From Plasmopara viticola (lineage: Eukaryota; Oomycota; Peronosporomycetes; Peronosporales; Peronosporaceae): a DNA stretch of 64,000 bases. This document shows positions 10,863 to 23,492 of the stretch, in pieces (position 1 is the first letter of the stretch; the number at the start of each line of letters is the position of its first letter). The stretch spans positions 1,984,001-2,048,000 of the forward strand of contig MBPM02000001.1 in NCBI GenBank assembly GCA_001695595.3. Reading direction: 5' to 3'. Under the pieces are notes generated by a model, which did not search any database, was not told where the DNA came from, and saw nothing but the letters and a program-made list of their open reading frames with translations. Made by a program: the position numbers and the translations under genes.

Positions 10863-13160
10863 TTGTTGAGCGGTATTATTAAAAGCTTTCTTAATCTACG
10901 TCTCATGAGAGACTTTTGTCGAGCGTTAGCTTATGATGACACGGCGAAGGTCTGACGCAACTGTCCGGTATTTTATTTCGCCTGGAAGACAGCTGAGGCT
11001 GTGCACTTCTTGATTTGCTAGCCATCCTTCTCGTTGACTCTTCAAAAGATTCGATCGCCCTCCATTCGCTGCTGTCTCGACGTTCCTCCGCCTGTTGTCC
11101 AAATTTCTTATGTCGCCCCTTCATTTACGCTTAGATTGCTACTTCGTGTCGTATCTAATCAAAATTTGATTATCCAGGCTGATCCCGCGACTGAAAAAAC
11201 TGGAATGACCCAAACATTCCATAGCAGACACTTTAGATTATACGCAACATGTGACCGCATCTCCTTGGTCCGTTGAGCTTCCTCTACCACCCGCTTCCGA
11301 GTCGCCTTTTCTCCTGGACGAGCTCTGACGCAATCAATCGCCAAGGGATAGCTGCGTATATGTTCTTAATGCCTTCCGAGTCCGATTTGCTTTATGATAC
11401 GTCTGAGCTTGAGGACAGATCGATCCCACAAAGCTCTGCGCCCGGCTCTTCATCCAAAACAAGTCGCTAAACCTGTCCCCGCCTCTTATTCCCGCGTGGA
11501 TACGCGTCGAATGACGGTGAGTGTGCGTGCTCGCGCAGCATTTTTTCTTGCCGCGATCGTGCCAAGACTGAAGCTGCGCGTTGTTGTGTGAAGACCCTAG
11601 GCCTTGTCTTATTTGCTCACAATCTCTTCAATCTCTCGCCTGTGACATCAAAGCGTTTTGAAGTCAGTATGTCGCTGGTGGCGACTGATCGTTAATTGCG
11701 TCTGCATTATGCAGGCGCGCCTGTGTGCGTTACTGCGTGCCAAATACATACCATGATTGGTTACGGACAGACCTTAATTAAGACTCTACTCCAGAAGATC
11801 ATGGTGTCGCTGTCTGGAAAGTCATTGAGCGTCTGTACCAAACTTACGCGTCCAGCCAAGTCCTCAACTTCCCCAGTAACAATCTATGCGCCAAGGTCAA
11901 GTCAAAAGTGGCGTGCAAATCATTCAAGCGCACGCAAGTGGGTATCTTTGGTGGTGTTTCGAATTTAAGGATGTAAACGTCCTGAGCGCGAAGAACTTTA
12001 TCAACATCTTTGACGTCGATTCCGTCAAGAATCTCGATCTGTAGCGATTATTCTTATCTTGATGCAAGCCGGTGGACGACACGGTCCGCATTATCAGCCT
12101 CGCGATCGTACTCACGTCTGTGACGCGACGCGTCTTCAATCGTGTCCAGGCGCACCAAATATCAATGGCTCGCTCCGTCTATGACCACGTGCTTTCTGAC
12201 ATCAGACTAAATCCGTGCATGGCAAAACCGTTTTCTGAAATATCAAGAGATTGCTATTTTACTATCGCTTCCACCACAATCTAAGAATTCAGCTCACTTT
12301 AAAACGGGTTCCCTCTTCCTGATTTGATGACCGAACCAGCCCAACGCAACAACAACGGCAACAGCAACAGCAACGCCGATAGCAAAACCGGAGTTTAGCG
12401 ATGTACGTGCATCCCTCAGATCCGAAGGCGATGCCTAGGTAAACCTCGTTGCAGAAGGCAGCTAAAAAAGTGAAGAAATAAGATGACCAGCTTCAGCAAG
12501 ATGCCGATTATGGTCAACGCCTTGCTGTTAACAAATCCAACAAACTATCAGCAAAATCAGACGCCACTTTCTATCTCTCGGCTTGCAGCGACTCAGACAA
12601 CAAAAGCACAACTCCTTGTAGCGCCAAGGCTCCGAAAAAGCCAACTTTGTCAACCAACGGTCCCGGCGACGGCTTTAATATTGAGTCAAACAAAGGAAAG
12701 CGCACGTGCAGCGAGGCTAAATGGTGTTGCCTCTACCGATATCAGAAGTACTCCAGTCGATAAAGATCACGTTTGTGTCAAAGAATTTGGCAACCGATAG
12801 GACGTATACATTATGACACCACGCTGCTCTCATTGAGGTGAATCCTTCGGTTGCGAAAAAAGTGTCTGCTTTCTTCATTGAGAAACATCACACGAAGGTC
12901 AAAAATGGCTTCGTCATAGGAGTGACCCGAGTAATGCTAGACAAAGAGAACACGGCGCTTTTAAGCGCCGACCTTGATCGTGTAGCGGAAGCGGACAAAA
13001 ATTTCAACGGCGTGCGCAATCTTCTCGAGATCGTCACAAACCCAGACCATATCTTTAAGAAAGCTCTTTCACGTTTACTAGCGCACTGCCAATGGAGATG
13101 GCTACAAATGGAAGCAAGAACGGTAGATCAACCGCACTTTTTGGGCGACGCAATTTGAGA
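10863..13160. other. unresolved coding traces, probably decayed genes
   Basis: Several stretches have coding-like composition but no continuous frame. On the minus strand, 10903-11600 can be read in pieces with stops between them (segments such as LDEEPGAELCGIDLSSSSD and RKRVVEEAQRTKEMRSH). On the plus strand, 11780-13158 shows an Asn-rich segment near 12320-12390 and an open frame at 12838-13158 of 106 codons containing SAFFIEKHHTKVKNGFVIG and NLLEIVTNPDHIFKKAL. I recognise none of these families. The repeated switching of frame with stops suggests at least two old pseudogenes. An intron-rich gene with poor conservation is the alternative. Confidence 0.35.
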
Positions 13161-14750
13161 TTAGAGTAGCTTAATATAAAATTTGTGCGAGGCAGACTGG
13201 TTAACCATCCGTCTATAAACTTTAAAATAAGGACAACCTTTGACTGAGGAAAATGTGCATATAGTTCAATGGAATGCTGTGTAACATTTCACACTTAAAA
13301 ATTTAAATCCATACTGATACATATTATAAAAAATGTTGCCAGGAAACCTAAAGGAAATTATTGCAGCATCAGCCACAATATAATTAAAAGAGAGCCTCAA
13401 TTACATATGGAACATATTTTTATTCAGGAAAATATCTTTTTTTAATTTTCCATTAGCTTACCAACGAACTGCACGCAAAAAAAAATATCATTTATTATAA
13501 TTACCGTGGGCCACGACCGTCATTTCTTGTAGTTAATTCTACGACTAACACGAACGTTTGAGCACAAAACATCGTGACAATAGAATCAGACTAAAAAATG
13601 CACGCGATTTCTGCTCACAGCTTTTCATGCCTGAGCAGCTCTCCAGTTAACAAGCTCGCTAATCAGCAATGGGCGATGGCTCCTTTTTTGACACACAAAA
13701 TACTGTGACTGAAGGTTTATAGCTATTATATGGAGCACGAGCATGCGACTACCAGGCCGAAGGCGCAATCTTTGTGCGAAAATTAAAGTAAACTTTTTGC
13801 GGAAATGCTTGAATCATGTTGGTATAATTTGGCCGACTGACATCCGCTCCGATGTTTTGTAAGGTCACCGAGCATATTGCAGAGGAGGCGAGCAAAAGTA
13901 TAAAAGACCTTTCAATGAAAGATCACTGACTATACCGGGCACTATATCCTTTACAAAGTGGCTTTTTGGTTTAAAATAATTGATTCTCTTATTTACGGCA
14001 TTCTTTGCAGGCTAGTACATATACTGAGTCCGCAAGTTGTCGTCCCGTGAGCAGAATGTGAATCAAGGATCCCTTCTGGGCCTTGTTTTGTCTTTCTTTT
14101 CTTTGATAAACGTACGGCAGCAGCGTCGCTCAACTTTATAGCGTTGCATTCCTTGTGACATTCATTCAGAGGTTGCTGATTCGGTTGGTTGGCATCGACA
14201 ATTTGCGTTTACAAGGAATGGGAAATGAATTCTCGAACTAAGAATTTCTGGCCCAAAGCTACGATTTTCTGGTTCATTATGCTGTTTTCCTTCGGCAACA
14301 TTAAGTACAGCCGCAACAATGACGCCACTTGGGATCCACTCGCAACAAATATTTTCTTTGCCTCCCTTAAGTCACTACGCGAAATCCTTTGTGTCACATT
14401 ATCATATGGTACTGTGCTCTATTCAAAATTCGTTTCCGTGAGCTTCGAGCTCTTCGTGTACGATACTACAGACAAAGTGATAAAACAGCTTGAGGACGAT
14501 GTAATAAGAAACCTTGTCGAGGAATTAAGCTTATTTTTGAAAGCTTGTCTAAACCGATAGTGTTGAGATGGTAGCGATTTGTCTCGTGTCCTGATATTTG
14601 CCAGAGCACCCCGATTTATGAACATTCGAACAATGCCAGAATAGAGTGCATTTACTTAGAGTGAACCGCCTGTTCATCGCCAACGCCTTCTCGGATGTCA
14701 TGTAGGAATAACAAAGCTTTATGTCTTGAAGTAATTATTTGGCTGCATTC
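13161..14750. other. AT-rich gene-poor stretch with one unassigned ORF
   Basis: Mostly AT-rich sequence. A single open frame of 123 codons at 14189-14560 (+) contains LATNIFFASLKSLREIL and KVIKQLEDDVIRNLVEEL. It has helical, slightly acidic composition but no family I recognise, and no partner exons are visible. It could be a small hypothetical gene or a relic. Nothing else can be supported. Confidence 0.35.
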
Positions 14751-16655
14751 GCGGTGCACAAACTTTTTACGGTCCTTTGGAGCTGCCGTTGGAGGTCCAA
14801 TTGAAGAAGCTTAGTTTGGCCTCACGTTCTCCGTTGCCAAATTGGCTGACAATATGCAGGGTCGCTTTCATTGATCAATGCGCTGATCGGCTTGATCAGC
14901 GCGTGCTTTATTACTTGAGTCCCTCCTTTCTTCGGATGATTCACCACCTTCCATGAGCCCATAATCATCGTCTGCAACGTCATTTACTTCCGTAGCATTA
15001 GAAGCACGCCTCTTCATCATCAAAAGATTGTCGAGGACGCCGTCTTGAACGTGAATCTGGCTTTTGCTTCTTTCCTGGTGCAGCAATACGTCCGTTCGAA
15101 ATCTCGGATTGTTGTTCCAGTCGTTCCAGTCGTTCCATTAATTCTTGACTTGGTTGATGCTGATTTGAAGCTTTTTTTAAAGCAGCAAAACGTTCGTTCG
15201 AACTTTGGAGTTGTTGTTCCAGTCGTTCCAGTCGTTCAATTATTTCTTGACATTGTTGATGCTGGTTTGAAGCTTGCTCAATGTGTTGTTGTTGTTGTTG
15301 TTGCTGGTCACTTAGCTGTTGATGTTGGTGTTGCTGATCTGAAAAATTAAAGCGTTGTCGTTGTCGGTCCGTTGGATGTCCTTGTCTGTCGACAAATTGT
15401 AGATATGTAGCCACAGTTATTTTTGGAATAAATCTTGTCTTTTCGATAGTTTCCGGCATCGTCTTTTTTCATGGACCTTCCTCCAATGACGAGGATAGCT
15501 GCGCGTCAATATAGCTTCTCTTGTACCAACACAATCTGAGTAAATACATATTCCTCGTTGTTCTTCTTTGAATGCGTGCGCTTAAGGCTTCATTTCGGAA
15601 ATGAATTTATTCTCAGACCTCTCCGACCGTATTGTCTCCCTCCGTCCTGTCCACTCATCTCTGGCCTTCCCCGCCGCTCACTTTTGACCAATAATACAAT
15701 ATGCTACTTCCAGTTTTTTTGTAATAAGTGAAGAAAGAAAAACTGTCACTGATAATATTGGTAGTACAAATTAATCGACCTTTATTTTAGATATGCAAAA
15801 AGTAGCTTGATTAAAATCATATCCATTTAAATGATTTAATATATTTAGATTTTTCGGTGAAGAAGATAAAGTCGAGCAGTTCATCTCTCAATCGTAATCG
15901 TAGCTGCATCGCTATCAAAGGGCAGACGGTCTGCTCTATTGCAAGGTGGATAATTTCAATCAATCCGAGTCGTTAATCAAAGTGGTAACGATTCGTATAA
16001 CGGTATACTTCTGAAGCTACATGATGCCCTAAAGAGCGGACTTCAAAGCCGAGAGAGGATGTTTTGGTTGTTTTATAATAAATTGGTGACCCCACATACG
16101 GTCAAATATGTTGGGACCTGCGATCACCAAGCCTACGGCTCACACATCAGAAAATTTACGAAACATACCGATATTATTGACAAACAGATATCCATAATCA
16201 TCGACGTTTGGGATTTGCCAAAGGGAATGGCCACGTATTATGGTAACATTTGTGTGTCATCTTAGCACAATAAGGCATATAGCACCTGCTCCAGCCGATA
16301 CAGCAGGGTTTGCTATGGATGGCCTCCCGGACATGATGCGTGAGATATGGACCCACGGCTTACAGCTGCGTTTTCTCTAGCTATACTCTAATCGCTGGTA
16401 GTCACTTCTTGATGTTTATGGCAAAACATTTACCAACATTTGGTTAGACAGAAAAATAAAGCGCAGTATGCATGCCAAGGAACGAATCGGTAGATTAATG
16501 TGCTATCTACGATTGAGCTTGCACTATACATCACAAATCATTCTTGCTTGGTCTCCGCTTTTTTAGAAGTAAGATTAATTATAAAAGACCTCTGCCAACT
16601 CTTCAAAACACGGGTGCTGCTAAGACATGGGAGCAAGAGGCTCGACAAGGCTTGT
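14751..16655. repeat. tandem duplication, unit 1 (~1.9 kb)
   Basis: First copy of a direct tandem duplication. Matching points with unit 2 lie about 1.90 kb apart: 14868 with 16774, and 16059 with 17956. Similarity starts around 14751 and extends to about 16655, where sequence like that of the start of unit 2 begins. Identity is high throughout, including non-coding parts, so the duplication is fairly recent. The unit holds the finger/coiled-coil relic on the minus strand plus its upstream region. A 68-codon frame at 16059-16265 (+) is repeated at 17956-18162, but its amino acid changes between copies look unconstrained. Confidence 0.9.
14868..15593 (-). pseudogene. C2H2-finger / coiled-coil gene, broken copy 1
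   Basis: Minus-strand gene remnant matching copy 2 (16774-17489). At the start the ATG at 15591-15593 is followed two codons later by an in-frame TAA. The finger region still reads GICIYSDCVGTREAIL and YPRHWRKVH. Next comes a short region with VDRQGHPTDRQRQRF, a Gln/His-rich tract, and two repeats of a heptad-like coiled-coil block (IIERLERLEQQLQSSNERFA and MERLERLEQQSEISNGRIA). The frame used for the coiled coil differs from that of the finger and ends DDEEACF-stop. A second overlapping frame, one base ahead, carries on with EVNDVADDDYGLMEGGESS and ends RIDQ-stop at 14868. At least two frame changes and one early stop make this copy non-coding as it stands. Confidence 0.65.
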
Positions 16656-18556
16656 GAGGTACACAAGATTTTACGACCCGCTGGCGATGCCATTGGAGGT
16701 GCCGTCGGAGAGCTTGCCGTTTGGCCTCACGTTCTCCGTTGCCAAAATTGGCTAACAACATGCAGGGTCGCTTTCATTGATCAATGCGCTGATCGGCTTG
16801 ATCAGCGCGTGCTTTATCGCTTGAGTCCCTCCTTTCTTCGGATGATTCTCCACCTTCCATGAGCCCATAATCATCATCTGCAACGTCATTTACTTCCGTA
16901 GCATTAGAAGCACGCCTCTTCATCAACGAGAGATTGTCGAGGACGCTGTCTTGAACGTAAATCTGGCTTTTGCTTCTTTCCCGGTGCAGCAATACGTTCG
17001 TTCAAACTCTTGAGTTGTTGTTCCAGTCGTTCCAGTCTTTCAATTAATTCTTGACTTGGTTGATGCTGGTTTGAAACTTTCTTTAAAGTAGCAATACGTT
17101 CGTTCGAACTTTGGAGTTGTTGTTCCAGTCGTTCCAGTCGTTCAATTATTTCTTGACATTGTTGATGCTGGTTTGGAGCTTGCTCAATGTGTTGTTGTTG
17201 TTTCTGGTCACTTAGCTGTTGTTGTTGGTGTTGCTGATCTGGAATATTAAAGCGTTGTCGTTGTCGGTCCGTTGGATGTCCTTGTCTGTCGACAAATCGT
17301 AGATATGTAGCCACAGTAATTTTTGTAATAAATCTTGTTTTTCGATAGTATCCGGCATCGTCTTTTTTTATGGACCTTCTTCCAATGACGAGGATAGCTG
17401 CGCGTCAATATAGCTTCTCTTGTATCAACACAATCTGGATAAATACATATTCCTCGTTGTTCTACTTCTGGTGCGTGTGCTTCAGCCATTTTTTTCGGAA
17501 ATTATTTTTTTTCTGACCTCTTCCACCGTATTGTCTTCCTCCGTCTTGTCCACTCATCTCTGGCTTCCCCCACCGCACACTTCTGACCAATGATACAATA
17601 TGCTTTTTCCAGTTTTTTCTTTAATTAAAGAAAGAAAAACTGTTACTAATGATATTGGTAGTACAAATTAATCGACCTTTATTTTAGATATGCAAAAAGT
17701 AGCTTGATTAAAATCATATCCATCTAAATGATTTAATATATTTAGATTTTTCGGTGAAGAAGATAAAGTCGAGCAGTTCATCTCTCAATAGTAATCGTAG
17801 CTGCATCGCTATCAAAGGGCAGACGGTCTGCTCTATTGCAAGGTGGATAATTTCAATCAATCCGAGTCGTTAATCAAAGTGATAACGATTCGTATAACGG
17901 TATACTTCTGAAGCTACATGATGCCCTAAAGAGCGGACTTCAAAGCCGAGAGAGGATGTTTTGGTTGTTTTATAATAAATTGGTGACCCCACATATGGTC
18001 AAATATGTTGGGACCTGCGATCACCAAACCTACGGCTCACACATCAAAAAATTTACGAAACATACCGATAATGTTAACAAACAGATATCCATAATCATCG
18101 ACTCTTGGGATTTGCCAAAGGGAATGGCCACGTATTATAGTAACATTTGTGTGCCATCTTAGCACAATGAGGCATATAGCACCTGCTCCAGCCAATACAG
18201 CAGGGTTTGCTTTGGATGACCTCCCGGACATGATGCGTGAGATATGGACCCACGGCTTACAGCTGCGTTTTCTCTAGCTATACTCTAATCGCTGGAAGCC
18301 TGCATCTTGATGTCTCAGTCAAAACCTTTACCGACATATGGTCAAACAGATAAATACAGCGCAGTATGCATGCCAAGGAACGATGTTGGTAGATTGATAC
18401 GCTATTTACAATTGAGCTTGCACTAAACATTACAGATCACTCTTGTTTGGTATCTGCTCTTTCCTTAGAAGCGGAATCAGTTATATAAGACCTCTGCCAA
18501 CTCTTTAAAACACGGAAGCTGCTAAGACATGAGAGCAAAAGGCTTGACAAGCCTTG
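16656..18556. repeat. tandem duplication, unit 2 (~1.9 kb)
   Basis: Second copy of the direct duplication, ending near 18556 where the similarity to 16655 stops (shared end GACCTCTGCCAACTCTT...GACAAG). It follows unit 1 with no spacer that I can define. Confidence 0.9.
16774..17489 (-). pseudogene. C2H2-finger / coiled-coil gene, broken copy 2
   Basis: Better preserved copy. From ATG 17489 it encodes MAEAHAPEVEQ, then a C2H2-like finger: Cys15 and Cys20 (CIYPDC) with His35 and His40 (HWKKVH), spacing C-x4-C-x14-H-x4-H. An A7 run just after the finger (near 17370) throws the frame; with six A residues the finger frame would run on into the VDRQGHPTDRQRQRF segment, the Gln-rich tract and two coiled-coil blocks with ERLERLEQQL. 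A second discontinuity lies before the acidic C-terminal part (EVNDVADDDYGLMEGGESS, stop at 16774), which is open only in the +1 frame. The protein family is not known to me; a DNA-binding finger joined to a dimerising coiled coil would suit a regulator or a domesticated transposon protein. Either this is a pseudogene or the true splice pattern is not evident. Confidence 0.6.
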
Positions 18557-21500
18557 TTTCTCCAGGTATCAAATGAAATATTAGCGACTAGTATGCTGAA
18601 TATAATTAGCAGTACAAGGTATGCAGTAAAATTCACTTATATAGATTTAATCGACTAAACGGTGTTTTTCAAATTCTCTTCAATAAAAAGGATGAAGTAT
18701 AGTATGGTTAAAATGAATACCGCTCTAAAGCGCTAGTTCATTATATTTTACCAAGCAAAATTAGATTAACGATTCCTTCACTCCTCTGATAAGGCTTAGG
18801 GCAATATTTTACATGGACGTTATAAGAAAGGGTCGGCGAACTCAACAATTTATATGAGACGTCATCAGAGGTAATTTTTGAACTGCCTCCAGCACCTTCT
18901 AAAGTCATTATCCTAGATAACAATGTGAGTACAGGTAGGCTGATAGTACCCATATCTACCTATAAGGCTGGTGCGCCGTAAGCCCATAAAGCTGTGCGCT
19001 TCCGGTGGCTGCTCAAGTCTAAATGTCACCACAAAGAGAAGATACTTTCTGATTGAACTTGAAGAACTTCACGCTAAGACGCGCGGTCGTAAATCTGGCT
19101 ATGAAGCTGATGTTACATGAACAGAGAAGTCCATCCGTCTCGATAAATCGAAGAAGCCCGAAAGTAACCGCAGCCTGACCGCGAGGGCTGACTACAAGAG
19201 CAATAATAAGTGGGTACACAATATTGTGCCAGTGCTGCTACAGAAATGCCTATGGCCGAGACAAGAAGGCCCCCTTCGGCGCTTCTTGGCTAAAAAGGCT
19301 AGTAGAAACTCTATGAAAAGTTCGCCGTGAGGCGGACGCGCTCTTATAGGTGGCAAAATCGTTTTGTGTAGTGACGTGGATATGTGGCGTGAATAAATCG
19401 GCTTACGGAATCATGCAAAGCCGTTGAAACGGCCACCTAAATGCCGTTGCGGTCTATATTTAGATGCAACGGGCACTTCGTACGAAATATGCAATCTAAT
19501 GACCGCGAATTGGTGCATGGTAAACCGAGTTTCTAGCCGCGCTCGGAAATTATGCCTCGAGCCCCCGACTCGGTGTTTGAAGCTGATACCTGTTGAAAGT
19601 AACTTGTCTCCGACTCACAAAAAATTTGTATTTTGACCTTAGGAGTATAAAAGGTTTTGTCCATGGAATATGTTTATAAATGCTACATTTTTCAACGCTT
19701 ACTAGACCCAGTATATGCTCAAAGCTGGAATGTGGTGGTAGTGGTGGGGAGTTCACAAGCTTATTGTGTAAATTATAAGACCTCTGTATTACAACTGGCA
19801 TGCAGCCAAAAACAGATGAAGCGATTATATAATAGCGTTCGTAGAGGTCGACCGACTCTAACTCATTTTATACATTTTTCAGCCTCGGACCTCGCGCTTA
19901 AGACAAAAAGCACACCGTGCTTTTGGACAACCCAGCACCTCCAAGCTTACAGCTTAGTAGGTGCTTTCCCTGTACTAAAAGCTTTGTGTAGCTTGGCGCT
20001 TGCTTGATGCATTCTGCCAAGTTAGATTTCGCTATCAAACGCAAGAATACAGACTTTATTTTAATGAAGCATACTCTACTGAGATGTTTTACTAACAACA
20101 CCTTGCGTTTAATCGCATGTTACTTGACAATTCAAAGCCATATCTCAGCAAATAGAACTTTGGATTATCCACTGCAGGAGGTTAAAACCTTCAAAATGCT
20201 AAACTAGGCTCTTCCGTTTAAAAGGATTTCTACAGCGCATCTGTCATCACTTTGTACGTGCTTCAACGATAACATCTCATTGAGAAGTCTTAAATTATTT
20301 TGCGAAGGGCACTTTCGACATGAAATACAAAATTTTTGCCCAAAGTTATTAGCACCGATCCGGCTGCTACAAAAATGACCTGGCCGGTCTAAACGATACT
20401 TGTCTTTTCGCTACTTCTGGACGACACCGTTTGGTCATTTTTTATCGTAAACTTATCAATATAGGTCTCATCGAGGCTTCTTTCGAATTTTTACCTTGTC
20501 AGAGTATTTGAGTTGGATATTCGACACTGTTACGCCTCTTGTCGAGATCCTTTCTTGCTCGGCTTAATAATTTTGACACTAAGTTAAAGAGTGAATGCCC
20601 ACTATGTCGCACCCCTCCCCGAAAGAAAAACTTCTCCAATGCATATGTGAAAATCCAACGACTTCGGTATTATTATTGCCACCAGCTTTTTAATCAGCCA
20701 CCTCCTCAACGCATATTTGCCTACTCGAATTCCGTATCAGTCATTGCAACTAGAAGAGCCTTATTTGCCCTTGAATGACTACTTTACGTAGCGACGGCTT
20801 CGGCGCGGTATCTTTCTCATCTTCTTAAATCTTCTATTTAGCCTTCGACACAATGCTTTTGGCTTTCGATATGGTATACCCAAGACATAAGCAACGATCA
20901 CGTTTGTTCGAACCCGAAACGCCTGAACATTTACAACATAATTGTTCTATAGCCAAATCCGACTTGGCGACTTCTTCTTCTCTTGCTTAAACTAGATTTT
21001 TGCCACGACTGTTCGTTGAAAAGGCGCTAGTTAGTAACTAAGGTATATAGTTCTCTCTGACAAAATAATGAATTTTTTTTGCCCATTCGGATCTTTACGT
21101 TATGTTATCATGTATATACTGGATATTGTTGCTAAATCGACACAAAACAACATACGTCAGTTCATAGACGTCCTTAGACATTGCATAACAATGACACGCC
21201 TTCGTCTGCAGCGACCCTTTAATGTCTCAGCGCGCTCCCACAGTTCGAAAACCCACCAGCACAAGCTTCGGTATAATTTATTTAAGCATTGGTGGATGGA
21301 ACCGTCATTGCATTAGAGATCCATTTCACTTGCTCACTATTGCTGTTTTTCTTTTCACCTGATCAAAGTGAAATTAAGCACTTAAATCGCTCTGCACTAA
21401 TTTAGCCTTGATTGAAAAGCGAAAATAAGTCACACTATTGTATGCTGACGTGAAGACATTATTGTTTGCTAAGACCGCCTTGCGATACATCAAACAACTA

Positions 21501-22255
21501 TGATTTATATGTTTAAGTGCGCCTAGGAACAACAACGATTTTTCTCTAATTGGATTGCAGAACTATGAAGTTTTTTTTGTGCGGGCACAAAACTACTGAT
21601 ATTTTGAAGGTCACCGCTTTCTCGATATATGGCTGCCAATTCCTTATGATGGCTGACTGACTCACTTAAAAGCTTTTGATCCATCCAAATCTGTAGTGAC
21701 AATTTTGACGAACTTTTGACATCTGTGCAAATTTCGCTTTCGTCATAACCAATCGAGCCCTAATGATATCGGGAAAGAATTTTCATTTGTCAAAGTAAAA
21801 TCTAGACAAATTGTAAAGTCACGTAAAACGGCTTTTCAGCGCACAAAATCGTCTTCACTTAACTTAATCTTACCATGGCATTACTGGACTGTGCGCGCAC
21901 GCCCGAAGGGCATGTTTTGATACCGGTGGAACATCTTCCCCATACATCATCATGCAAGTGAAACACTTTTTTCAAGTCTACCTCGAGCTCAGACTAATGC
22001 GAATTTCACAAATTTACGGACTTTCGCTCGCGCTAATGACTTTAACACTCCATGCACAACTCTACTACGCCTTAAAAGATAACAATTTTTTTTGCTCGAC
22101 TACGCTTCAAAAGGTAACCTAGTTTTTTTGGCTCGACTATAAACAATAATATTGTATATTGTTAATGTCATTTTACTATATAGTCGAGCTATAAACGCAG
22201 TACAAAAAGACAGAAAGGAAATAAATTGAAGGATAAGCGTACTTGAGCGAGCCAC
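18557..22255. other. gene-poor stretch
   Basis: About 3.7 kb of AT-rich sequence. Open frames at 18741-18953 (-), 19424-19636 (+), 19657-20007 (+), 20539-20778 (+) and 21068-21316 (+) are short and lack recognisable domains. The CPLCRTP in the 20539 frame is too little to call a RING finger. No clear repeats. The last 200 bp probably hold the RFC4 promoter. Confidence 0.45.
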
Positions 22256-23349
22256 ATGTTCAGCTCTGTACCAACGTCCAAGATGAACGTTCCGGCGCCA
22301 ATGCTGCCGTGGGTAGAAAAATAGTACGTGCTTGACCATTTTGGCCGCTTAATGTATTTGCGCATATATCTCATGGCCTTGGGATTGCTGCGTTTAGTCG
22401 TCCCAAGAACGTCGATGAGATTTCCCATCAGGAGCATGTGGTGGCCACGTTGAAAACCTCCATCGTTAATGGCCAGCTTCCCCACTTGTTATTTTACGGA
22501 CCTCCAGGTACTGGCAAGACGTCCACCATTGTGGCGGTCGGTCGGCAGCTTTTTGGACCGGAATTTCGCAAGAATGGTCGATTCTTGGAATTGAATGCAT
22601 CGGATGATCGAGGCATCAAGGTGGTCCGCGAGAAAGTGAAGAGCTTTGCCCAAGGTGCCATAAGCAGTGCGAGTGGTCTTCCTCCTTTTAAAATTATTGT
22701 ACTCGATGAAGCCGACTCCATGACGGGTGACGCACAGTCAGCGTTGCGCCGTATGATGGAAAATTATTCGAAAGTCACGCGCTTCTGCCTTATTTGTAAC
22801 TACGTCAGTCGCATTATTGAGCCTGTGGCCTCGCGATGCGCCAAATTCCGCTTTGCACCACTGGAAAGAAATTCGATGGTATCTCGTGTGCGCTTCATTG
22901 CATCGGAAGAGCACGTCAACGTGTCAGATTCGGTATTAAATTCGCTCCTTGAGTGTTCGAATGGCGATTTGCGTAAGGCAATCAACTACTTGCAGAGTGC
23001 CAAGCAACTTTGTGCTGATGAGGAGCTTTCACTGGACGATGTCATTGCAGTGGCGGGTCTTGCGCCTCCAGAGCTACTGCAGCAATTTTGGGCTTCGGTG
23101 GCCTCTAACAGTTTTGAAAAGATGAAGACGGACATTGAAAGTATCTTGCTCGCTGGATATCCTGTGCTCACGATCTTGCGGCAATTGAATGACGACGTGT
23201 TCTCAATCGATGTACTGAACGATGTACAGAAGGCCAAGATTTGTCTTCGCATTGCTGAGACTGATAAAAAGTTAGTGGATGGCGCTAGTGAACACTTTCA
23301 GCTGCTCGACGTCGCATCATACGCCATGCGGGTATACCACACATCATAG
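22256..23349 (+). CDS. RFC4: replication factor C subunit (RFC4 type), two exons
   Basis: Clamp-loader small subunit: within the RFC pentamer it uses ATP to open PCNA and load it at primer-template junctions. Exon 1 is 22256-22323 (MFSSVPTSKMNVPAPMLPWV, then EKY split by the intron). The intron is 22324-22397, 74 nt, GTACGT...TTTAG. Exon 2 is 22398-23349. The total is 1,020 nt (339 residues), normal for the family. Visible motifs: PWVEKYRPK box, Walker A GPPGTGKT at residues 57-64, Walker B with DEAD near 126-129, ELNASD, and the SRC motif (ASRCAKFRF) near 168 with its arginine finger. The C-terminal collar helices end in HFQLLDVASYAMRVY. RFC2 and RFC4 are close relatives; LLFYGPPGTGKTSTI and ICNYVSRIIEP favour RFC4. 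Without the spliced first exon the essential PWVEKYR segment would be missed. Convergent with SEC13, 143 bp between stops. Confidence 0.93.
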
Positions 23350-23492
23350 ATACCAAGACTTTAGGGACAATGCCTCGCGCGTAGATTTTACAGAGTACAT
23401 GCAGAGTGACAGAGATGGAGACACACATAAGCATTAGCATTCCAACTGCTAGAAACAAAACCAATTTGCACTATGTACTGGGCTTTCAATTA

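Noticed and set aside
16985..17005. Possible -1 ribosomal frameshift site G GGA AAG in the coiled-coil gene copies
   Set aside because: A -1 shift leads into a frame that soon stops; the acidic C-terminal segment needs a +1 step, so the heptamer is not the explanation.
20539..20778. RING-like CPLCRTP motif
   Set aside because: Only the last Cys pair of a RING would be present; the rest of the finger and any gene context are absent.
22189..22485. Minus-strand open frame with an apparently conserved membrane-like segment opposite RFC4
   Set aside because: It is the antisense of RFC4 exon 1, its intron and the start of exon 2. The plus-strand exon 1 (PWVEKY) explains the conservation.
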